DNA of 64,000 nt from Photobacterium pectinilyticum (GCF_024357955.1 NZ_JANEYT010000012.1:35441-99440), one strand, 5' to 3'; positions 46,603-56,525 are shown, numbered from the stretch's first letter. The notes: generated from the letters alone by a model not told the origin. Numbers and translations: made by a program.

Positions 46603-47037
46603 ATGCAACGCAAACAACGCGGCTTTACGCTGCTGGAAGTCATGGTCGTCATCGTTATCCTTGGGGTATTGGCCAGCTTGGTGGTACCTAACCTGTTAGG
46701 TAACAAGGAAAAAGCGGATCAGCAGAAAGTCGTCACCGATATCAGTGCGTTAGAGCAGTCATTGGACATGTACAAATTGGATAATAGCGTGTACCCAACC
46801 ACGGATCAGGGCCTTGAGGCGTTGGTGAGCATGCCGTCATCGAGCCCGGAGCCACGTAACTATCGTGATGGTGGTTATATCCGTCGTTTGCCTAACGATC
46901 CTTGGGGTAACCCATACCAGTACGTGATGCCGGGTGAGCACGGAGCTGTTGATATTTTCAGCCTGGGTGCCGATGGCCAAGAAGGCGGCGAGGGTATCAA
47001 TACCGATATCGGTAACTGGAACATGCTGGACTTCTAA
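46603..47037 (+). CDS. gspG: Major pseudopilin GspG (EpsG)
   Basis: A 144-residue prepilin. The leader MQRKQRG is cut before FTLLEVMVVIVILGVLASLV, with the required Glu at +5. The C-terminus has the calcium-binding pseudopilin loop (DPWGNPYQYVMPGEHGAVDI, SLGADGQEGGEG). GGAGG lies nine bases before the ATG at 46603; a TTG-initiated frame five codons earlier is less likely. Confidence 0.98.
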   Translation: MQRKQRGFTLLEVMVVIVILGVLASLVVPNLLGNKEKADQQKVVTDISALEQSLDMYKLDNSVYPTTDQGLEALVSMPSSSPEPRNYRDGGYIRRLPNDPWGNPYQYVMPGEHGAVDIFSLGADGQEGGEGINTDIGNWNMLDF

Positions 47038-47040
47038 ATT

Positions 47041-47637
47041 GTGATGATAAGTAAGCGTGCAGCGGGTTTTACCCTGATCGAGATACTGCTGGTACTGGTG
47101 CTATTGGCAACCAGCGCAGTGGCAGTCATCGTGGCCTTGCCCGAAAGCAAGGAAGACAAAGTCAGGGAGGAAGCTGCGCGCTTTCACTACCTCGTCCAGT
47201 TACTGGGCGAGGACGCCCTACTCAACGGCTACGACTATGGTGTCAGGGTGGAGCGTAATCGGTACCAGTTTCTTCAGCTAACCAGTCAAGATTGGCAGCC
47301 GTTGGAATCTTCTAAGTTCTTCACTGAGGTGGAGATGCCCGAAGAGATTCGTTTGACTGTCGACATTGGCAGCTACTCTTGGCAGGACAAGGATCGCTTG
47401 TTTAAGCCTGGCTCGCTGTTTAATGAAGACTTGTTTGCTGAGCAAACTGACAAAGACAAGATAAAGCCGCCTCAGGTTGTGGTGATGGCCAGTGGGGAAT
47501 ACACCCCTTTTACGTTGGAGTTTGAAGTGACGGGCGAGAACCAGTTTTGGCGGGTACAGGCCGATGAATTGGGCCAGTTGTTCCTGTTGCCGCCGGGCGA
47601 GACTATCGCTAGCGTGCAGGAGAAGGCCCAGCAGTGA
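47041..47637 (+). CDS. gspH: Minor pseudopilin GspH (EpsH)
   Basis: A 198-residue prepilin with leader (M)MISKRAAG cut before FTLIEILLVLVLLATSAVAV. The start is either the GTG at 47041 or the adjacent ATG at 47044. Its stop overlaps the gspI start. Confidence 0.93.
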   Translation: MMISKRAAGFTLIEILLVLVLLATSAVAVIVALPESKEDKVREEAARFHYLVQLLGEDALLNGYDYGVRVERNRYQFLQLTSQDWQPLESSKFFTEVEMPEEIRLTVDIGSYSWQDKDRLFKPGSLFNEDLFAEQTDKDKIKPPQVVVMASGEYTPFTLEFEVTGENQFWRVQADELGQLFLLPPGETIASVQEKAQQ

Positions 47638-48011
47638 AACACCCATTGATATCCCGACGCGATCGGGGGATGACCTTACTCGAAGTGCTTGTGGCACTGG
47701 CGGTGTTTGCTACTGCCGCACTCAGTGTGATGAGAGCGGTCAGCCAACACCTCAATACCCTGGGTTATCTAGAGGAAAAAACCTTTGCCGCCATGGTGGC
47801 CGACAATGAAATGGCCAAGATCAGGCTGTCGGGTGAGATCCCGACATCGGCCAAGCGCGGGAAATCCGAGTTGGCTGGACGCGATTGGTACTGGTCGATT
47901 ACAAGCACCCAAACGGCAGATGGGTTCTTGCGGGCGCTGGATGTCACTGTGGCCACAGACGAAGCACGCAAGCAGTCGGTAGTGACGCTGAGAACTTATG
48001 TTGAGAATTAA
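47634..48011 (+). CDS. gspI: Minor pseudopilin GspI (EpsI)
   Basis: A 125-residue prepilin. The leader MKHPLISRRDRG is cut before MTLLEVLVALAVFATAALSV. It forms the pseudopilus tip with GspJ and GspK. It starts four bases inside gspH and ends 14 bases inside gspJ, so translation is coupled along the pseudopilin genes. Confidence 0.95.
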   Translation: MKHPLISRRDRGMTLLEVLVALAVFATAALSVMRAVSQHLNTLGYLEEKTFAAMVADNEMAKIRLSGEIPTSAKRGKSELAGRDWYWSITSTQTADGFLRALDVTVATDEARKQSVVTLRTYVEN

Positions 48012-48669
48012 TCCTTTTTCCCATCAGCGCATGTCGCGCCATAGCAGGGCGAAACAAACGGGTTTCACTTTACTCGAAGTGCTGGTGGCTATTGCTGTAT
48101 TTGCCATGCTGAGCTTGTCGGCCTACCAGGTGATGAACGGGGTGCAACGCAGTGACGAACAGTCGCGTGAGCACAGTGAGCGGCTCAAGGATATCCAGCG
48201 GGCGATAGTTATGATGGACAATGATTTCCGCCAGGTAGTCGCTCGTAAGGTTCGCAATCAGGGTGAGACGGTCAGCGATAGGATACTCCAGAGCAGTGAA
48301 TACCTGCTTGATTCGTCGAGCTATGGCATTTTGTTTACCCGCACCGGTTGGCAGAACCCGCAACAAATGTTCCCTCGCGGAGAGAATGTTAAGGTCGGCT
48401 ACCGGATCGTCGACGAGCAGTTAGAGCGGGTTTGGTTCCGCTACCCGGACAGTATTGTTGGCACCGAAGCTTTGAGCAGACCGATTTTACCTGGGGTTAA
48501 GGAAATGTCATTCCGGTTCTATAGCGACAAAACGTGGCTGGAAACGTGGGATCAACCGGCTGCTTTGCCCGAAGGGGTGATGATTAAGCTGACGCTTGAA
48601 GACTACGGAGATATCGAGCGGGTGTATATGCTGCCGACCTCTGCATTGGAGGCGGGTAGTGATGAATAA
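47998..48669 (+). CDS. gspJ: Minor pseudopilin GspJ (EpsJ)
   Basis: A 223-residue prepilin with a 23-residue basic leader (ending RAKQTG) before FTLLEVLVAIAVFAMLSLSA. The body has FRQVVARKVRNQGE and VKEMSFRFYSDKTWLETW, typical of GspJ. Its 14-base overlap with gspI is unusual in length but normal for this operon type. Confidence 0.95.
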   Translation: MLRINPFSHQRMSRHSRAKQTGFTLLEVLVAIAVFAMLSLSAYQVMNGVQRSDEQSREHSERLKDIQRAIVMMDNDFRQVVARKVRNQGETVSDRILQSSEYLLDSSSYGILFTRTGWQNPQQMFPRGENVKVGYRIVDEQLERVWFRYPDSIVGTEALSRPILPGVKEMSFRFYSDKTWLETWDQPAALPEGVMIKLTLEDYGDIERVYMLPTSALEAGSDE

Positions 48670-49687
48670 GTATACTCCGCTCAAGCAGCAACGTGGCGTG
48701 GCCCTGATTGTTGTACTGTTGCTGTTGTCAATGATGACCTTGCTAGCGGTACAGATGACTGAGCGGCTGCATCTCAATTTTTATCGGGTCGAAAATCAAA
48801 TCCAGAATCAGCAGGCCTATTGGTTTGCACAGGGAATGGAAGAGTTGGCCAAGGTAGCGATCAAGCAAGGGATTGATGATAGCGATACAGTCAATCTTAG
48901 CCAAGCCTGGGCAACACAAGGTCAGCGCTATCCGCTCGATGGCGGTGAGGCCATCGGCGATATTATTGATCGTCAGGCATGCTTTAATCTTAATGCCTTG
49001 TCGGGGGTACAGCCGACAACAGAGAGCAGTACCAAACCCTATATCGTGACTGTACTGCAAACCTTGATTGAAGAAACGGGTGTCGAAAGCTACGACGCCG
49101 AAGTGGTTGCCGATTCGGTGTGGGAATACGTCGACACGGATGAGAAGGTCAATGCTGCCTTTGGGGCGGGAGACAGTACCTATGAAGGTTTCCGCCCGCC
49201 TTACCTCCCTCCACGAGATTGGATGGCCGATGCCAGTGAGTTGCGAGCGGTGAACGGTGTAACGGCGACTATTTTTGACAAGTTGCGCCATCAGGTATGT
49301 GCTATTCCCACCACCACGCTGGCGATTAATGTTAATACGCTTTTCGAGCAGCAGGCGCCTATTTTGGTGGCATTGTTCTCACCACGGCTATCGCTATCTG
49401 ATGCCCAGAAGTTGATCGCCGATCGGCCGTATGATGGCTGGGATAATGTTGATGATTTTCTCGGAGAATCTCAGCTGACCAGTGTAGATGCCACGATAAA
49501 AGATCAGGCCAAGGAATTTTTGGCAATCAGTAGTGATTATTTTCAGATGGATACCGAGGTATTGGTCGATCGTTCTAGGGTGAGGTTAGTGGCCTTGCTC
49601 AAACGAGATAGTGAAGACACGGTGACGGTAGTGCGTCGTCGTTATGGAGGAATTAGTGAGCGAATTTCTGACAATCAGGCTAAGTAG
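48662..49687 (+). CDS. gspK: Minor pseudopilin GspK (EpsK)
   Basis: A 341-residue large pseudopilin. The leader MNKYTPLKQQRG is cut before VALIVVLLLLSMMTLLAVQM; as usual for GspK the +5 residue is not Glu. The alpha domain (LSDAQKLIADRPYDGWDNVD) carries helix-hairpin-like repeats. The frame is open to 48596, but the ATG at 48662 gives the correct leader. Confidence 0.95.
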   Translation: MNKYTPLKQQRGVALIVVLLLLSMMTLLAVQMTERLHLNFYRVENQIQNQQAYWFAQGMEELAKVAIKQGIDDSDTVNLSQAWATQGQRYPLDGGEAIGDIIDRQACFNLNALSGVQPTTESSTKPYIVTVLQTLIEETGVESYDAEVVADSVWEYVDTDEKVNAAFGAGDSTYEGFRPPYLPPRDWMADASELRAVNGVTATIFDKLRHQVCAIPTTTLAINVNTLFEQQAPILVALFSPRLSLSDAQKLIADRPYDGWDNVDDFLGESQLTSVDATIKDQAKEFLAISSDYFQMDTEVLVDRSRVRLVALLKRDSEDTVTVVRRRYGGISERISDNQAK

Positions 49688-50942
49688 CCGTGCTGATCAG
49701 CCGGTGCAATGGCTTGTCTGGTCGCCACAACAAAAAGAAGTCATCGCATCGGGTCAGCTTGATGCGATCAGCCAGCTGAGCGAGATTGCCGATTATGCTA
49801 GTCAGCGTGTTGTCTATGTATTGGTGCCTGCAGGGGATGTACTGCTGACCCAGATCGCCATTCCTGCTGGTAGTAGCCGGCAGTTATCTGCGGTACTGCC
49901 GTTCTTGCTGGAAGAAGAGCTGGCCCAAGATGTGGACAGCTTGCATGTTCATCTTCTCCAGAAAAAAGGTGATATGGCCCAGGTCGCGGTGGTGGAGCAT
50001 CAAAAAGTGGCGCTATGGTTGGCGGCGCTGGAAGATGCAGGTATTGAAACCAAGGCCTTACTTCCGGACTGCTTGTGCTTGCCGCTGTTCGATAATGGTT
50101 TTACGGCCGCTGAGCTAGATGGCATGTGGTTGATTCGCCAGTCTGAATCCCTGGGGATTGGGGCTGAACGCGCATGGTTGGCACCATGGCTTGAATCACA
50201 GAGAGTGACGGATGATCCTGACGCAGATGCAGATAGCACAGAGACTGATGCGATAGAAGTCAAAGACAAGGTTGAGTCGGATGAAGTCGCATCCGATGAC
50301 GATCTTGTGGTGCATTATTATACCCCTGCACCTGAAAATATGCCGGGCCAGTGGGTTGCGGAAACGCCTGAGTTGGTGATGCAGCTGTTGGCGCAAGGAG
50401 CTGCCGAGAGCAAGGTGAATTTACTCTCTGGCAAATACAAGCAACAGCCGGCGTGGCGTAAGTACCTCAAACCATGGCGCAAGGTAGCTATTGCCGCTGG
50501 GCTACTAATGGCTGTGATGGTGGCGGAGCATGTTATTTCGGTACAGGCGATGGAGCAGCAAGCGTTGACCTACAAGGCCGAAAGTGAGCGTATTTTCCGC
50601 CAGGTACTGCCTCAGTTCCAGCGTGTGCCATCGCAAAGTTATCTCAAACGACAAATGAACAGTGAGCTGACTCGCCTTGGTGGAGGAAGCAGTACGGAGG
50701 GGATTCTGTATTGGTTGGCGGAACTACAGCCATCATTGGCCAAGGTCTCGCAGTTGTCAGTTCAGAACTTCCGCTATGATCAGAACCGCAATGAAATGCG
50801 CTTCCAGGCGACGGCCTCTGAGTTCCAGCACTTCGAGCAGCTGAGAACCATGCTGGATGAAGACTTCGAAGTCGAACTCGGTCAGTTGAACCGTGAGGGG
50901 AACCAGGTAACCGGTGCTATCGTGCTAAGGAGAAAATCATGA
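49656..50942 (+). CDS. gspL: Type II secretion protein GspL (EpsL)
   Basis: A 428-residue bitopic protein. The cytoplasmic actin-like domain (residues 1-235) binds GspE; one membrane helix (VAIAAGLLMAVMVAEHVISV, near 275-295) is followed by a periplasmic ferredoxin-like domain. The region 185-215 is an acidic linker (DDPDADADSTETDAIEVKDK). Start chosen at GTG 49656, six bases after GGAGG; the ATG at 49644 overlaps that site. It overlaps gspK by 32 bases. Confidence 0.93.
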   Translation: MSEFLTIRLSSRADQPVQWLVWSPQQKEVIASGQLDAISQLSEIADYASQRVVYVLVPAGDVLLTQIAIPAGSSRQLSAVLPFLLEEELAQDVDSLHVHLLQKKGDMAQVAVVEHQKVALWLAALEDAGIETKALLPDCLCLPLFDNGFTAAELDGMWLIRQSESLGIGAERAWLAPWLESQRVTDDPDADADSTETDAIEVKDKVESDEVASDDDLVVHYYTPAPENMPGQWVAETPELVMQLLAQGAAESKVNLLSGKYKQQPAWRKYLKPWRKVAIAAGLLMAVMVAEHVISVQAMEQQALTYKAESERIFRQVLPQFQRVPSQSYLKRQMNSELTRLGGGSSTEGILYWLAELQPSLAKVSQLSVQNFRYDQNRNEMRFQATASEFQHFEQLRTMLDEDFEVELGQLNREGNQVTGAIVLRRKS

Positions 50943-51415
50943 ACGCGTGGTGGAAAGGGTTGAGCCAGCGGGAGCAGAAGTTGGTTTTGGGCGGGGGAGC
51001 AGCCCTGTTCGTTGCCGTTCTCTATTGGGGGATATGGCAACCGATGGCAACGTCTGCGGATAATACCGAACGTCGCCTGCAAAGTGAGCGCCAGTTACTG
51101 AGCTGGGTTAAGACCAAGGCAGATGAAATTCTGTCGCTACGCGGGACTAGTGGCACGACCGGTTCAGTCAGCGACAAAGGGTTGAACCAGGTGGTCAATG
51201 AAACGACTAGCCAGTTCAATATTGAATTGATCCGGATGCAGCCACGTAGTGAATCGGTACAGGTATGGGTGCAGCCGCTACCCTTTAATACCTTGATCAA
51301 CTGGCTGGCATTTCTGCGTGATGAGCACGGTATTGATGCCCAGTTCTTGGATGTATCGAAAGCCGATCGTACTGGTGTGGTCGAAGTTAACCGCTTGCAG
51401 TTAGGGCGGGGGTAA
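50939..51415 (+). CDS. gspM: Type II secretion protein GspM (EpsM)
   Basis: A 158-residue bitopic membrane protein. It has the family start MNAWWKGLSQREQKLVLGGG, a membrane helix at about residues 17-35 and a periplasmic ferredoxin-like domain that pairs with GspL (QVWVQPLPFNTLINWLAFL). Its start overlaps the gspL stop (ATGA). Confidence 0.95.
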   Translation: MNAWWKGLSQREQKLVLGGGAALFVAVLYWGIWQPMATSADNTERRLQSERQLLSWVKTKADEILSLRGTSGTTGSVSDKGLNQVVNETTSQFNIELIRMQPRSESVQVWVQPLPFNTLINWLAFLRDEHGIDAQFLDVSKADRTGVVEVNRLQLGRG

Positions 51416-51417
51416 GT

Positions 51418-52176
51418 GTGAAGTATAAGTTATTACTGGGCGCCTCGTTTGGTGCTGTATTGGTGGGCAGCCTGGTGGCACATATTCCGGCTAGCTGGGT
51501 ATGGCAGCAGGTGCCGAATGTTCAGGGGCTAGATATTTCAGGGATCCGGGGAACGCCTTGGCAGGGCTCGGCCAGCCAGATCCGCTGGCAAGGTAAGAGT
51601 TTTGGTCGGGTGCAGTGGGATATGCAAATATTCTCCCTGCTGACCGGCAAGCTGAAGTTGGATGTAAGGTTTGGTCAGGGCAGTGAGATGAATCTGCAGG
51701 GACGGGGTCTCGTGGGTTATTCTAGCCACGGACCGTTTGCCGAGAACCTGTTGGTTTCGATGCCTGCCAGCGAAGTGATCAAATTTTCACCGACGGCCCT
51801 GCCGGTATTGGTCAATGGCAACCTCGAGTTGACGCTGCGGGATTACCGCTTTGAAGCGCCATACTGTGCCCAGCTAGACGGCGTGCTGGCGTGGTCAGCG
51901 GCACAGGTGTCTTCTCCTTTGGGAGCGCTAGACCCCGGCCCGGTCATTGCCGATTTAGCTTGTGAAGAAGGCAAGTTGATGGCTGATGTCTCTCAGTCTT
52001 CTGATGATGTGGCCAGTGAATGGCAGGCATCGCTCGCACCAGGCAACACCTATTCGTTGGCGGGCTGGTTCAAGCCGGGTGCGCAGTTTCCTCCTCAACT
52101 TGGCCAGCAACTCAAGTGGCTGGGGACCCCCGATCCTAAGGGGCAGTACAAAATTTCCTACAACGGACGCCTATAA
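51418..52176 (+). CDS. gspN: Type II secretion protein GspN (EpsN)
   Basis: A 252-residue inner-membrane anchored protein. It starts with GTG two bases after gspM. The N-terminal helix (YKLLLGASFGAVLVGSLVAH) is followed by GIRGTPWQGSASQIRWQG, the T2SS-N pattern related to AsmA-like folds. It is dispensable in some systems. Last gene of the operon; its stop codon lies inside the 5' arm of the terminator. Confidence 0.95.
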   Translation: MKYKLLLGASFGAVLVGSLVAHIPASWVWQQVPNVQGLDISGIRGTPWQGSASQIRWQGKSFGRVQWDMQIFSLLTGKLKLDVRFGQGSEMNLQGRGLVGYSSHGPFAENLLVSMPASEVIKFSPTALPVLVNGNLELTLRDYRFEAPYCAQLDGVLAWSAAQVSSPLGALDPGPVIADLACEEGKLMADVSQSSDDVASEWQASLAPGNTYSLAGWFKPGAQFPPQLGQQLKWLGTPDPKGQYKISYNGRL

Positions 52177-52213
52177 ACGTTAACCCGACTTTATTAGTCG
52201 GGTTAACGTTTTC
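52175..52213 (+). terminator. gsp operon terminator
   Basis: A perfect 16-bp stem (AAACGTTAACCCGACT / AGTCGGGTTAACGTTT) with a five-base loop is followed by TTCC. The stem starts at the second base of the gspN stop codon. Confidence 0.88.
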
Positions 52214-52319
52214 CTCACAAATTACTTTATTTCCTGCGCGGCATGCCATTAAATAGCAGTTATTGTCTTGGTTACCGCGTTGTTTGCGGTAACCCGCTTT
52301 CCCAGGAATAGGACATTAC

Positions 52320-52871
52320 ATGGCTGCGGAACACAACAACCCCGAAATTTTGGCGACAGAAATCGTTGCCCAATCACGACTGTTCAAGATTGAATCGCTC
52401 GATCTACGGTTTTCTAATGGCGTAGAGCGCACTTATGAACGGATGAAACCCTCGGGGCGTCACGCAGTGTTAGTTGTGCCGGTGTCAGAGCAAGGCGACT
52501 TATTGTTGATCCGGGAATATTCCGCTGGGACCGAGCGCTATGAGCTGGGATTCCCCAAAGGACTTATTGATCAAGGTGAATCGGCAGCCGAAGCGGCAAA
52601 CCGTGAGCTAAAAGAAGAGATTGGCTTTGGGGCGAATGACTTGCAACCGCTCAAGGAAGTGGTGCTGGCACCGTCGTACTTCTCCAGCAAGATGACCTTG
52701 TTCTTAGCTCAGGGGCTTTACCCGGAAAAGCTTAAAGGTGATGAGCCTGAGCCATTACAGATCGTCCGCTGGCCACTTAGCCAAGCTGAAGAGCTGCTTC
52801 ATCATTTGGACTTTGCCGAGGCGAGAAGCATTACGGCCTTGTTCCTTGCCCTCAAACAACTTGGAAAATAG
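52320..52871 (+). CDS. nudE: NudE, ADP-ribose/NADH-type Nudix hydrolase
   Basis: A 183-residue Nudix protein. The Nudix box runs from GLIDQGESAAEAAN to RELKEEIGF (about residues 82-104) with all key residues (G-x5-E-x7-REUxEExGU). NudE hydrolyses ADP-ribose, NADH and diadenosine polyphosphates. It is eight bases from cysQ and likely cotranscribed with it; nudE-cysQ after gspN is a known vibrio order. Confidence 0.95.
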   Translation: MAAEHNNPEILATEIVAQSRLFKIESLDLRFSNGVERTYERMKPSGRHAVLVVPVSEQGDLLLIREYSAGTERYELGFPKGLIDQGESAAEAANRELKEEIGFGANDLQPLKEVVLAPSYFSSKMTLFLAQGLYPEKLKGDEPEPLQIVRWPLSQAEELLHHLDFAEARSITALFLALKQLGK

Positions 52872-52879
52872 GAGCGCAT

Positions 52880-53716
52880 ATGGACTTATCTAACCTGTTG
52901 CCACAAGTTATCGATATTGCCCGGTCTTCGGGTCAGGTGATCCTGGATATCTATCAGCGCGGCCAGTTTGAAAAGCAAATTAAGAGTGATAATACGCCAG
53001 TGACGAGTGCTGATTTGGCAGCACATAAGTTAGTGGTCCAGCGTTTATCAGAGCTTACTCCAGATATTCCGGTGTTGTCGGAAGAAGATGCGGATGTTCC
53101 GCTGACAGAGCGTGCCGAGTGGCAGCGTTACTGGTTGGTGGATCCGTTGGATGGTACGCAGGAGTTCATTGCCGGAAGCGGAGATTTTGCCACGATTATT
53201 GCGCTGGTGGATAACAACGCCCCGATAATGGGTGTGGTGTACGCACCGGTATCAGGTGTGGTGTATTATGCCTATCACGGTAAAGGGGCGTGGAAGATCA
53301 CCCCGGAAGGTGAAAAGGTACAAATTTCTACCCATAAGCATGAGCTACCCACCCAGTCGATTGCTGTTGCGATCAGCCGTCGCCAAGACATCGGTGCAAC
53401 CACCAACCGGTTAGACCCAGCGCTGAATTATGATTTGGTGCCACTCGGTTCAGCGGCGCTTAAGTCCTGTCTGGTTGCGGAAGGGGCCGTTGATTGCTAC
53501 CTGCGCCTTGGCCCTACAGGCGAGTGGGATACAGCCGCAACCCAGTGTATTGTCGAAGAAGCTGGTGGCCGGATCCTCAATACTCACCTGACGCCTCTTT
53601 CTTACAATGAGCGTGATACGTTAGAAAACCCTAACTTTATTACCCTCGGTGATGAGAGTTTGCCGTGGTCATCTATTCTGACCCCGGACGACCGGCTGAT
53701 GGAAATCAGTGACTAG
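52880..53716 (+). CDS. cysQ: CysQ, 3'(2'),5'-bisphosphate nucleotidase
   Basis: A 278-residue inositol-monophosphatase-fold enzyme. The metal-binding motifs EEDADVPL, VDPLDGTQEFIAGSGDF and the C-terminal GPTGEWDTAATQCIVEEAGG are present. It turns 3'-phosphoadenosine 5'-phosphate into AMP and protects against its build-up in sulfate assimilation. It is about 30 residues longer than the E. coli protein, mostly at the C-terminus. Confidence 0.97.
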   Translation: MDLSNLLPQVIDIARSSGQVILDIYQRGQFEKQIKSDNTPVTSADLAAHKLVVQRLSELTPDIPVLSEEDADVPLTERAEWQRYWLVDPLDGTQEFIAGSGDFATIIALVDNNAPIMGVVYAPVSGVVYYAYHGKGAWKITPEGEKVQISTHKHELPTQSIAVAISRRQDIGATTNRLDPALNYDLVPLGSAALKSCLVAEGAVDCYLRLGPTGEWDTAATQCIVEEAGGRILNTHLTPLSYNERDTLENPNFITLGDESLPWSSILTPDDRLMEISD

Positions 53717-53721
53717 CAAAC

Positions 53722-53747
53722 AAAACGGAGCCTTCGGCTCCGTTTTT
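53722..53747. terminator. Bidirectional terminator between cysQ and sthA
   Basis: AAAACGGAGCC and GGCTCCGTTTT with a TTC loop have T-runs on both strands and serve the two converging genes. Confidence 0.92.
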
Positions 53748-53765
53748 CGTTTAACCTCTTATCAC

Positions 53766-55181
53766 TCAAAACAGCCGGTTGAGTCCATTGAGCGCTGCGA
53801 CCCGGAAGGCTTCGGCCATGGTCGGATAATTGAAGGTGGTATTGACGAAGTAGTTGATATTATTTCCTTCGCCTTTTTGTTCCATGATCGCTTGGCCGAT
53901 GTGGATGATCTCGGCTGCACGCTCACCGAAGCAGTGGATCCCGAGGATCTCTCTTGTTTCGCGGTGGAATAGGATCTTCAAGCTGCCGACTTCAGTTCCG
54001 GCGATCTGTGCTCGGGCCAAGTGTTTGAATTGTGACCGGCCAACCTCGTAAGGCACTTTTTCGGCCGTTAGTTCCTGCTCCGTTTTACCCACCGAGCTGA
54101 TTTCCGGAATGGTGTAGATCCCGGTCGGAATATGGTCGATGAGTTGGCCTTCTGCGGCGCCATTGGCAATCGCCTGGGCAACGAAACGGCCCTGGTCATA
54201 GGCAGCACTGGCAAGGCTTGGGTAACCAATCACATCACCCACGGCATAGATATGCTCGACATCGGTACAGTAGTTCTGGTTGACCTGCAACTGGCCGCGA
54301 GAGTCGGGCGCCAGGCCGACTTTGTCCAAGCTGAGCTTATCGGTATTACCGGTTCGACCGTTGGCATAGAGCAGGCAGTCGGCACGCATCTTTTTGCCGG
54401 ATTTAAGGTGCAGGATCACCCCGTCTTCGGTTCCTTCAATTTGGTCGTAGACTTCGCCGTTGCGGATCATCACCCCGCTGTTCCAGAAATGGTACGACAG
54501 CGAGTCGGAAATTTCGTTGTCGAGGAATTCCAGTAGTCGGTCCCGGGTATTGATCAAGTCTACCTTGACCCCGAGACCGCGAAAAATTGAGGCATACTCA
54601 CTGCCGATGACACCGGCACCATAGATGATGATATGGCGGGGATCATGTTTGAGCTGCAGAATCGAATCGCTGTCGTAGACTCGGCTATGGCGAAAATCAA
54701 CATCGTTCGGCTGGTAAGGGCGTGAACCGGTGGCGATAACGAATTTGTCGGCGCTGTAATGCTCCCGGCTACCATCGGGCTTTTTCACCATCACGCTATG
54801 GCTGCCGGTGAAACAGGCTTCGCCGAAAATGATGGTGCACTGGTTGCGATCGTAAAAACCCTGGCGCATTCGGGTCTGTTTATTGACCACTTCTTCGGCA
54901 TGGCCAAGAATCTGGCTGAAAGTGCTGTGCAAGGTTGAGTTATTCTTGCAGTAGAGTGGATTTTGGTTGTATTCGATGATCCGGCTGACGGCATGGCGCA
55001 GCGCTTTGGAAGGAATGGTTCCCCAGTGGGTACAGCCGCCACCAACACTGTCTTCACGTTCAATGATTGCGACATTGAAACCGGCTTTGGTCAGCCCCAT
55101 GGCCGCCCCTTCTCCACCTGGACCACTGCCAATGATGATGGCATCAAAGTGTTGGGTTGAAGAGTGTTTGCTTTTCGTCAT
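53766..55181 (-). CDS. sthA: Soluble pyridine nucleotide transhydrogenase
   Basis: A 471-residue flavoprotein of the disulfide-reductase family. It has the FAD-binding [34 protein letters not shown] with only one of the usual redox cysteines (as in SthA), the NAD(P)-binding [18 protein letters not shown] and the C-terminal dimer domain. It balances NADPH and NADH. Divergent from fabR, as in E. coli. Confidence 0.97.
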   Translation of the reverse strand: MTKSKHSSTQHFDAIIIGSGPGGEGAAMGLTKAGFNVAIIEREDSVGGGCTHWGTIPSKALRHAVSRIIEYNQNPLYCKNNSTLHSTFSQILGHAEEVVNKQTRMRQGFYDRNQCTIIFGEACFTGSHSVMVKKPDGSREHYSADKFVIATGSRPYQPNDVDFRHSRVYDSDSILQLKHDPRHIIIYGAGVIGSEYASIFRGLGVKVDLINTRDRLLEFLDNEISDSLSYHFWNSGVMIRNGEVYDQIEGTEDGVILHLKSGKKMRADCLLYANGRTGNTDKLSLDKVGLAPDSRGQLQVNQNYCTDVEHIYAVGDVIGYPSLASAAYDQGRFVAQAIANGAAEGQLIDHIPTGIYTIPEISSVGKTEQELTAEKVPYEVGRSQFKHLARAQIAGTEVGSLKILFHRETREILGIHCFGERAAEIIHIGQAIMEQKGEGNNINYFVNTTFNYPTMAEAFRVAALNGLNRLF

Positions 55182-55243
55182 GCTTGGCCTTGTTTATCAT
55201 CCTGGCAACATTGCTATCGCGTTATTTTAACTTCTTCTAAAGC

Positions 55244-55264
55244 AAGGTAGAATTAACCTTCTAC
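55244..55264. promoter_or_regulatory. Inverted repeats in the sthA-fabR gap
   Basis: AAGGT/ACCTT and GTAGAA/TTCTAC overlap each other in this short stretch, 63 bases before the sthA start. They may be an operator; no regulator can be named. The rest of the 316-base gap shows no gene or clear FabR-type palindrome. Confidence 0.35.
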
Positions 55265-55497
55265 GATAGGGAGCGGAGGATCACGTTGCTGGGATAACTT
55301 TTCGGTAAAACTTGGAGATCGGTGGCGGTTTTGCTGGTCGCCTTGCTGTAGTGGAGTTTGTGAGCCACTAGAAAAACTGGCAAGAACGGCTTTGATTAAG
55401 CGCCAGTCAGGATTTACTATGTTTTGATGGCAGTGAAAAAGCGCGTATAGTGACTATCAATGTGACGCAAGATAATTCAAAGAGAAACAAAAACCCC

Positions 55498-56130
55498 ATG
55501 GGAATCAGGGCTCAGCAGAAAGAGAAAACCCGCCGTTCACTGATTGATGCTGCCTTCAATCAATTAAGTGCTGAACGTAGCTTTTCTAATTTAAGCTTGC
55601 GGGAAGTGGCCAGAGAGGCCGGTATTGCACCGACTTCGTTTTATCGTCACTTTAAAGATATGGATGAGCTTGGTCTGACAATGGTTGATGAAGGTGGTCT
55701 GATTCTTCGCCAACTGATGCGCCAGGCTCGTCAGCGTATTGCTAAAGAGGGTAGTGTGATCCGCACCTCGGTGGAAACCTTTATGGAGTTTATCGAGAGC
55801 AGTCCGAACGTTTTTCGTTTGTTACTGCGTGAACGTTCGGGCACCTCGCCAGCCTTTCGTGCCGCCGTTGCCCGCGAGATCCAGCATTTTGTTGCGGAAC
55901 TTACCGAATATCTCGTGGCTAAAACCGGTGTGACCTATGATGAGGCGTTTACCCAGGCGGAAGCGTCTGTGACCTTGGTCTTCAGTTCGGGGGCAGAGGC
56001 GCTGGATTTGGACAACCATGCTCGCGTAGAGCATGCAGAAAGATTGATTCTGCAATTGAGAATGATTGCAAAGGGTGCTTATTGGTACCGCAAAGAGCGT
56101 GAGCGCAGAGAGCTCAGGCAAAAACTCTAA
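55498..56130 (+). CDS. fabR: FabR, TetR-family repressor of unsaturated fatty-acid synthesis
   Basis: A 210-residue regulator with an N-terminal TetR helix-turn-helix ([20 protein letters not shown], residues 34-53) and a ligand domain. FabR controls fabB/fabA according to acyl-chain unsaturation. The frame is open 16 codons upstream of [14 protein letters not shown], but the family starts at that methionine. yijD follows 23 bases on, as in E. coli (fabR-yijD). Confidence 0.95.
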   Translation: MGIRAQQKEKTRRSLIDAAFNQLSAERSFSNLSLREVAREAGIAPTSFYRHFKDMDELGLTMVDEGGLILRQLMRQARQRIAKEGSVIRTSVETFMEFIESSPNVFRLLLRERSGTSPAFRAAVAREIQHFVAELTEYLVAKTGVTYDEAFTQAEASVTLVFSSGAEALDLDNHARVEHAERLILQLRMIAKGAYWYRKERERRELRQKL

Positions 56131-56153
56131 CTTTATTATGTTGGTGAAAGGAT

Positions 56154-56525
56154 ATGAACAAGGAACAAACTAAAGCTGAACGTAAAACGCTAGTATTGTC
56201 ATTGCTGGCTGGCCTATGTGGTAACGCTACACTGGCAGTATTTACCTCAAGCGCGGTGGCGTTTTCGATCTTCCCTGTGATTGCGTTTGCGATGGCGCTG
56301 TACTGCCTGTATCAGGAATACCTGAGCAAACCAATGGCCGAAGGCACGCCTGCCATTGCATTCGCTTGTTTCCTCGTCGGCGCGTTTGGTTACTCGGCAT
56401 TTGTCCGCGCTCAGGTGCCGGATATGGGTTCAAACTTCCTGCCATTGATTCTAGCGCTAGGCCTTCTGTTCTGGGTCGCTTACAAGCTGGGTATCATGAC
56501 ACCAAAAGCACAATCGGAAGCGTAG
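56154..56525 (+). CDS. yijD: YijD-family inner-membrane protein
   Basis: A 123-residue protein with four hydrophobic segments (LSLLAGLCGNATLAVF, SIFPVIAFAMALYCLY, AIAFACFLVGAFGYSA and FLPLILALGLLFWVAY). The family (DUF1422) has no known function. It is cotranscribed with fabR, with GAAAGGA seven bases before its ATG. Confidence 0.92.
   Translation: MNKEQTKAERKTLVLSLLAGLCGNATLAVFTSSAVAFSIFPVIAFAMALYCLYQEYLSKPMAEGTPAIAFACFLVGAFGYSAFVRAQVPDMGSNFLPLILALGLLFWVAYKLGIMTPKAQSEA

Noticed and set aside
53709..54536. Plus-strand frames opposite sthA
   Set aside because: Antisense shadows of sthA with no independent signals.
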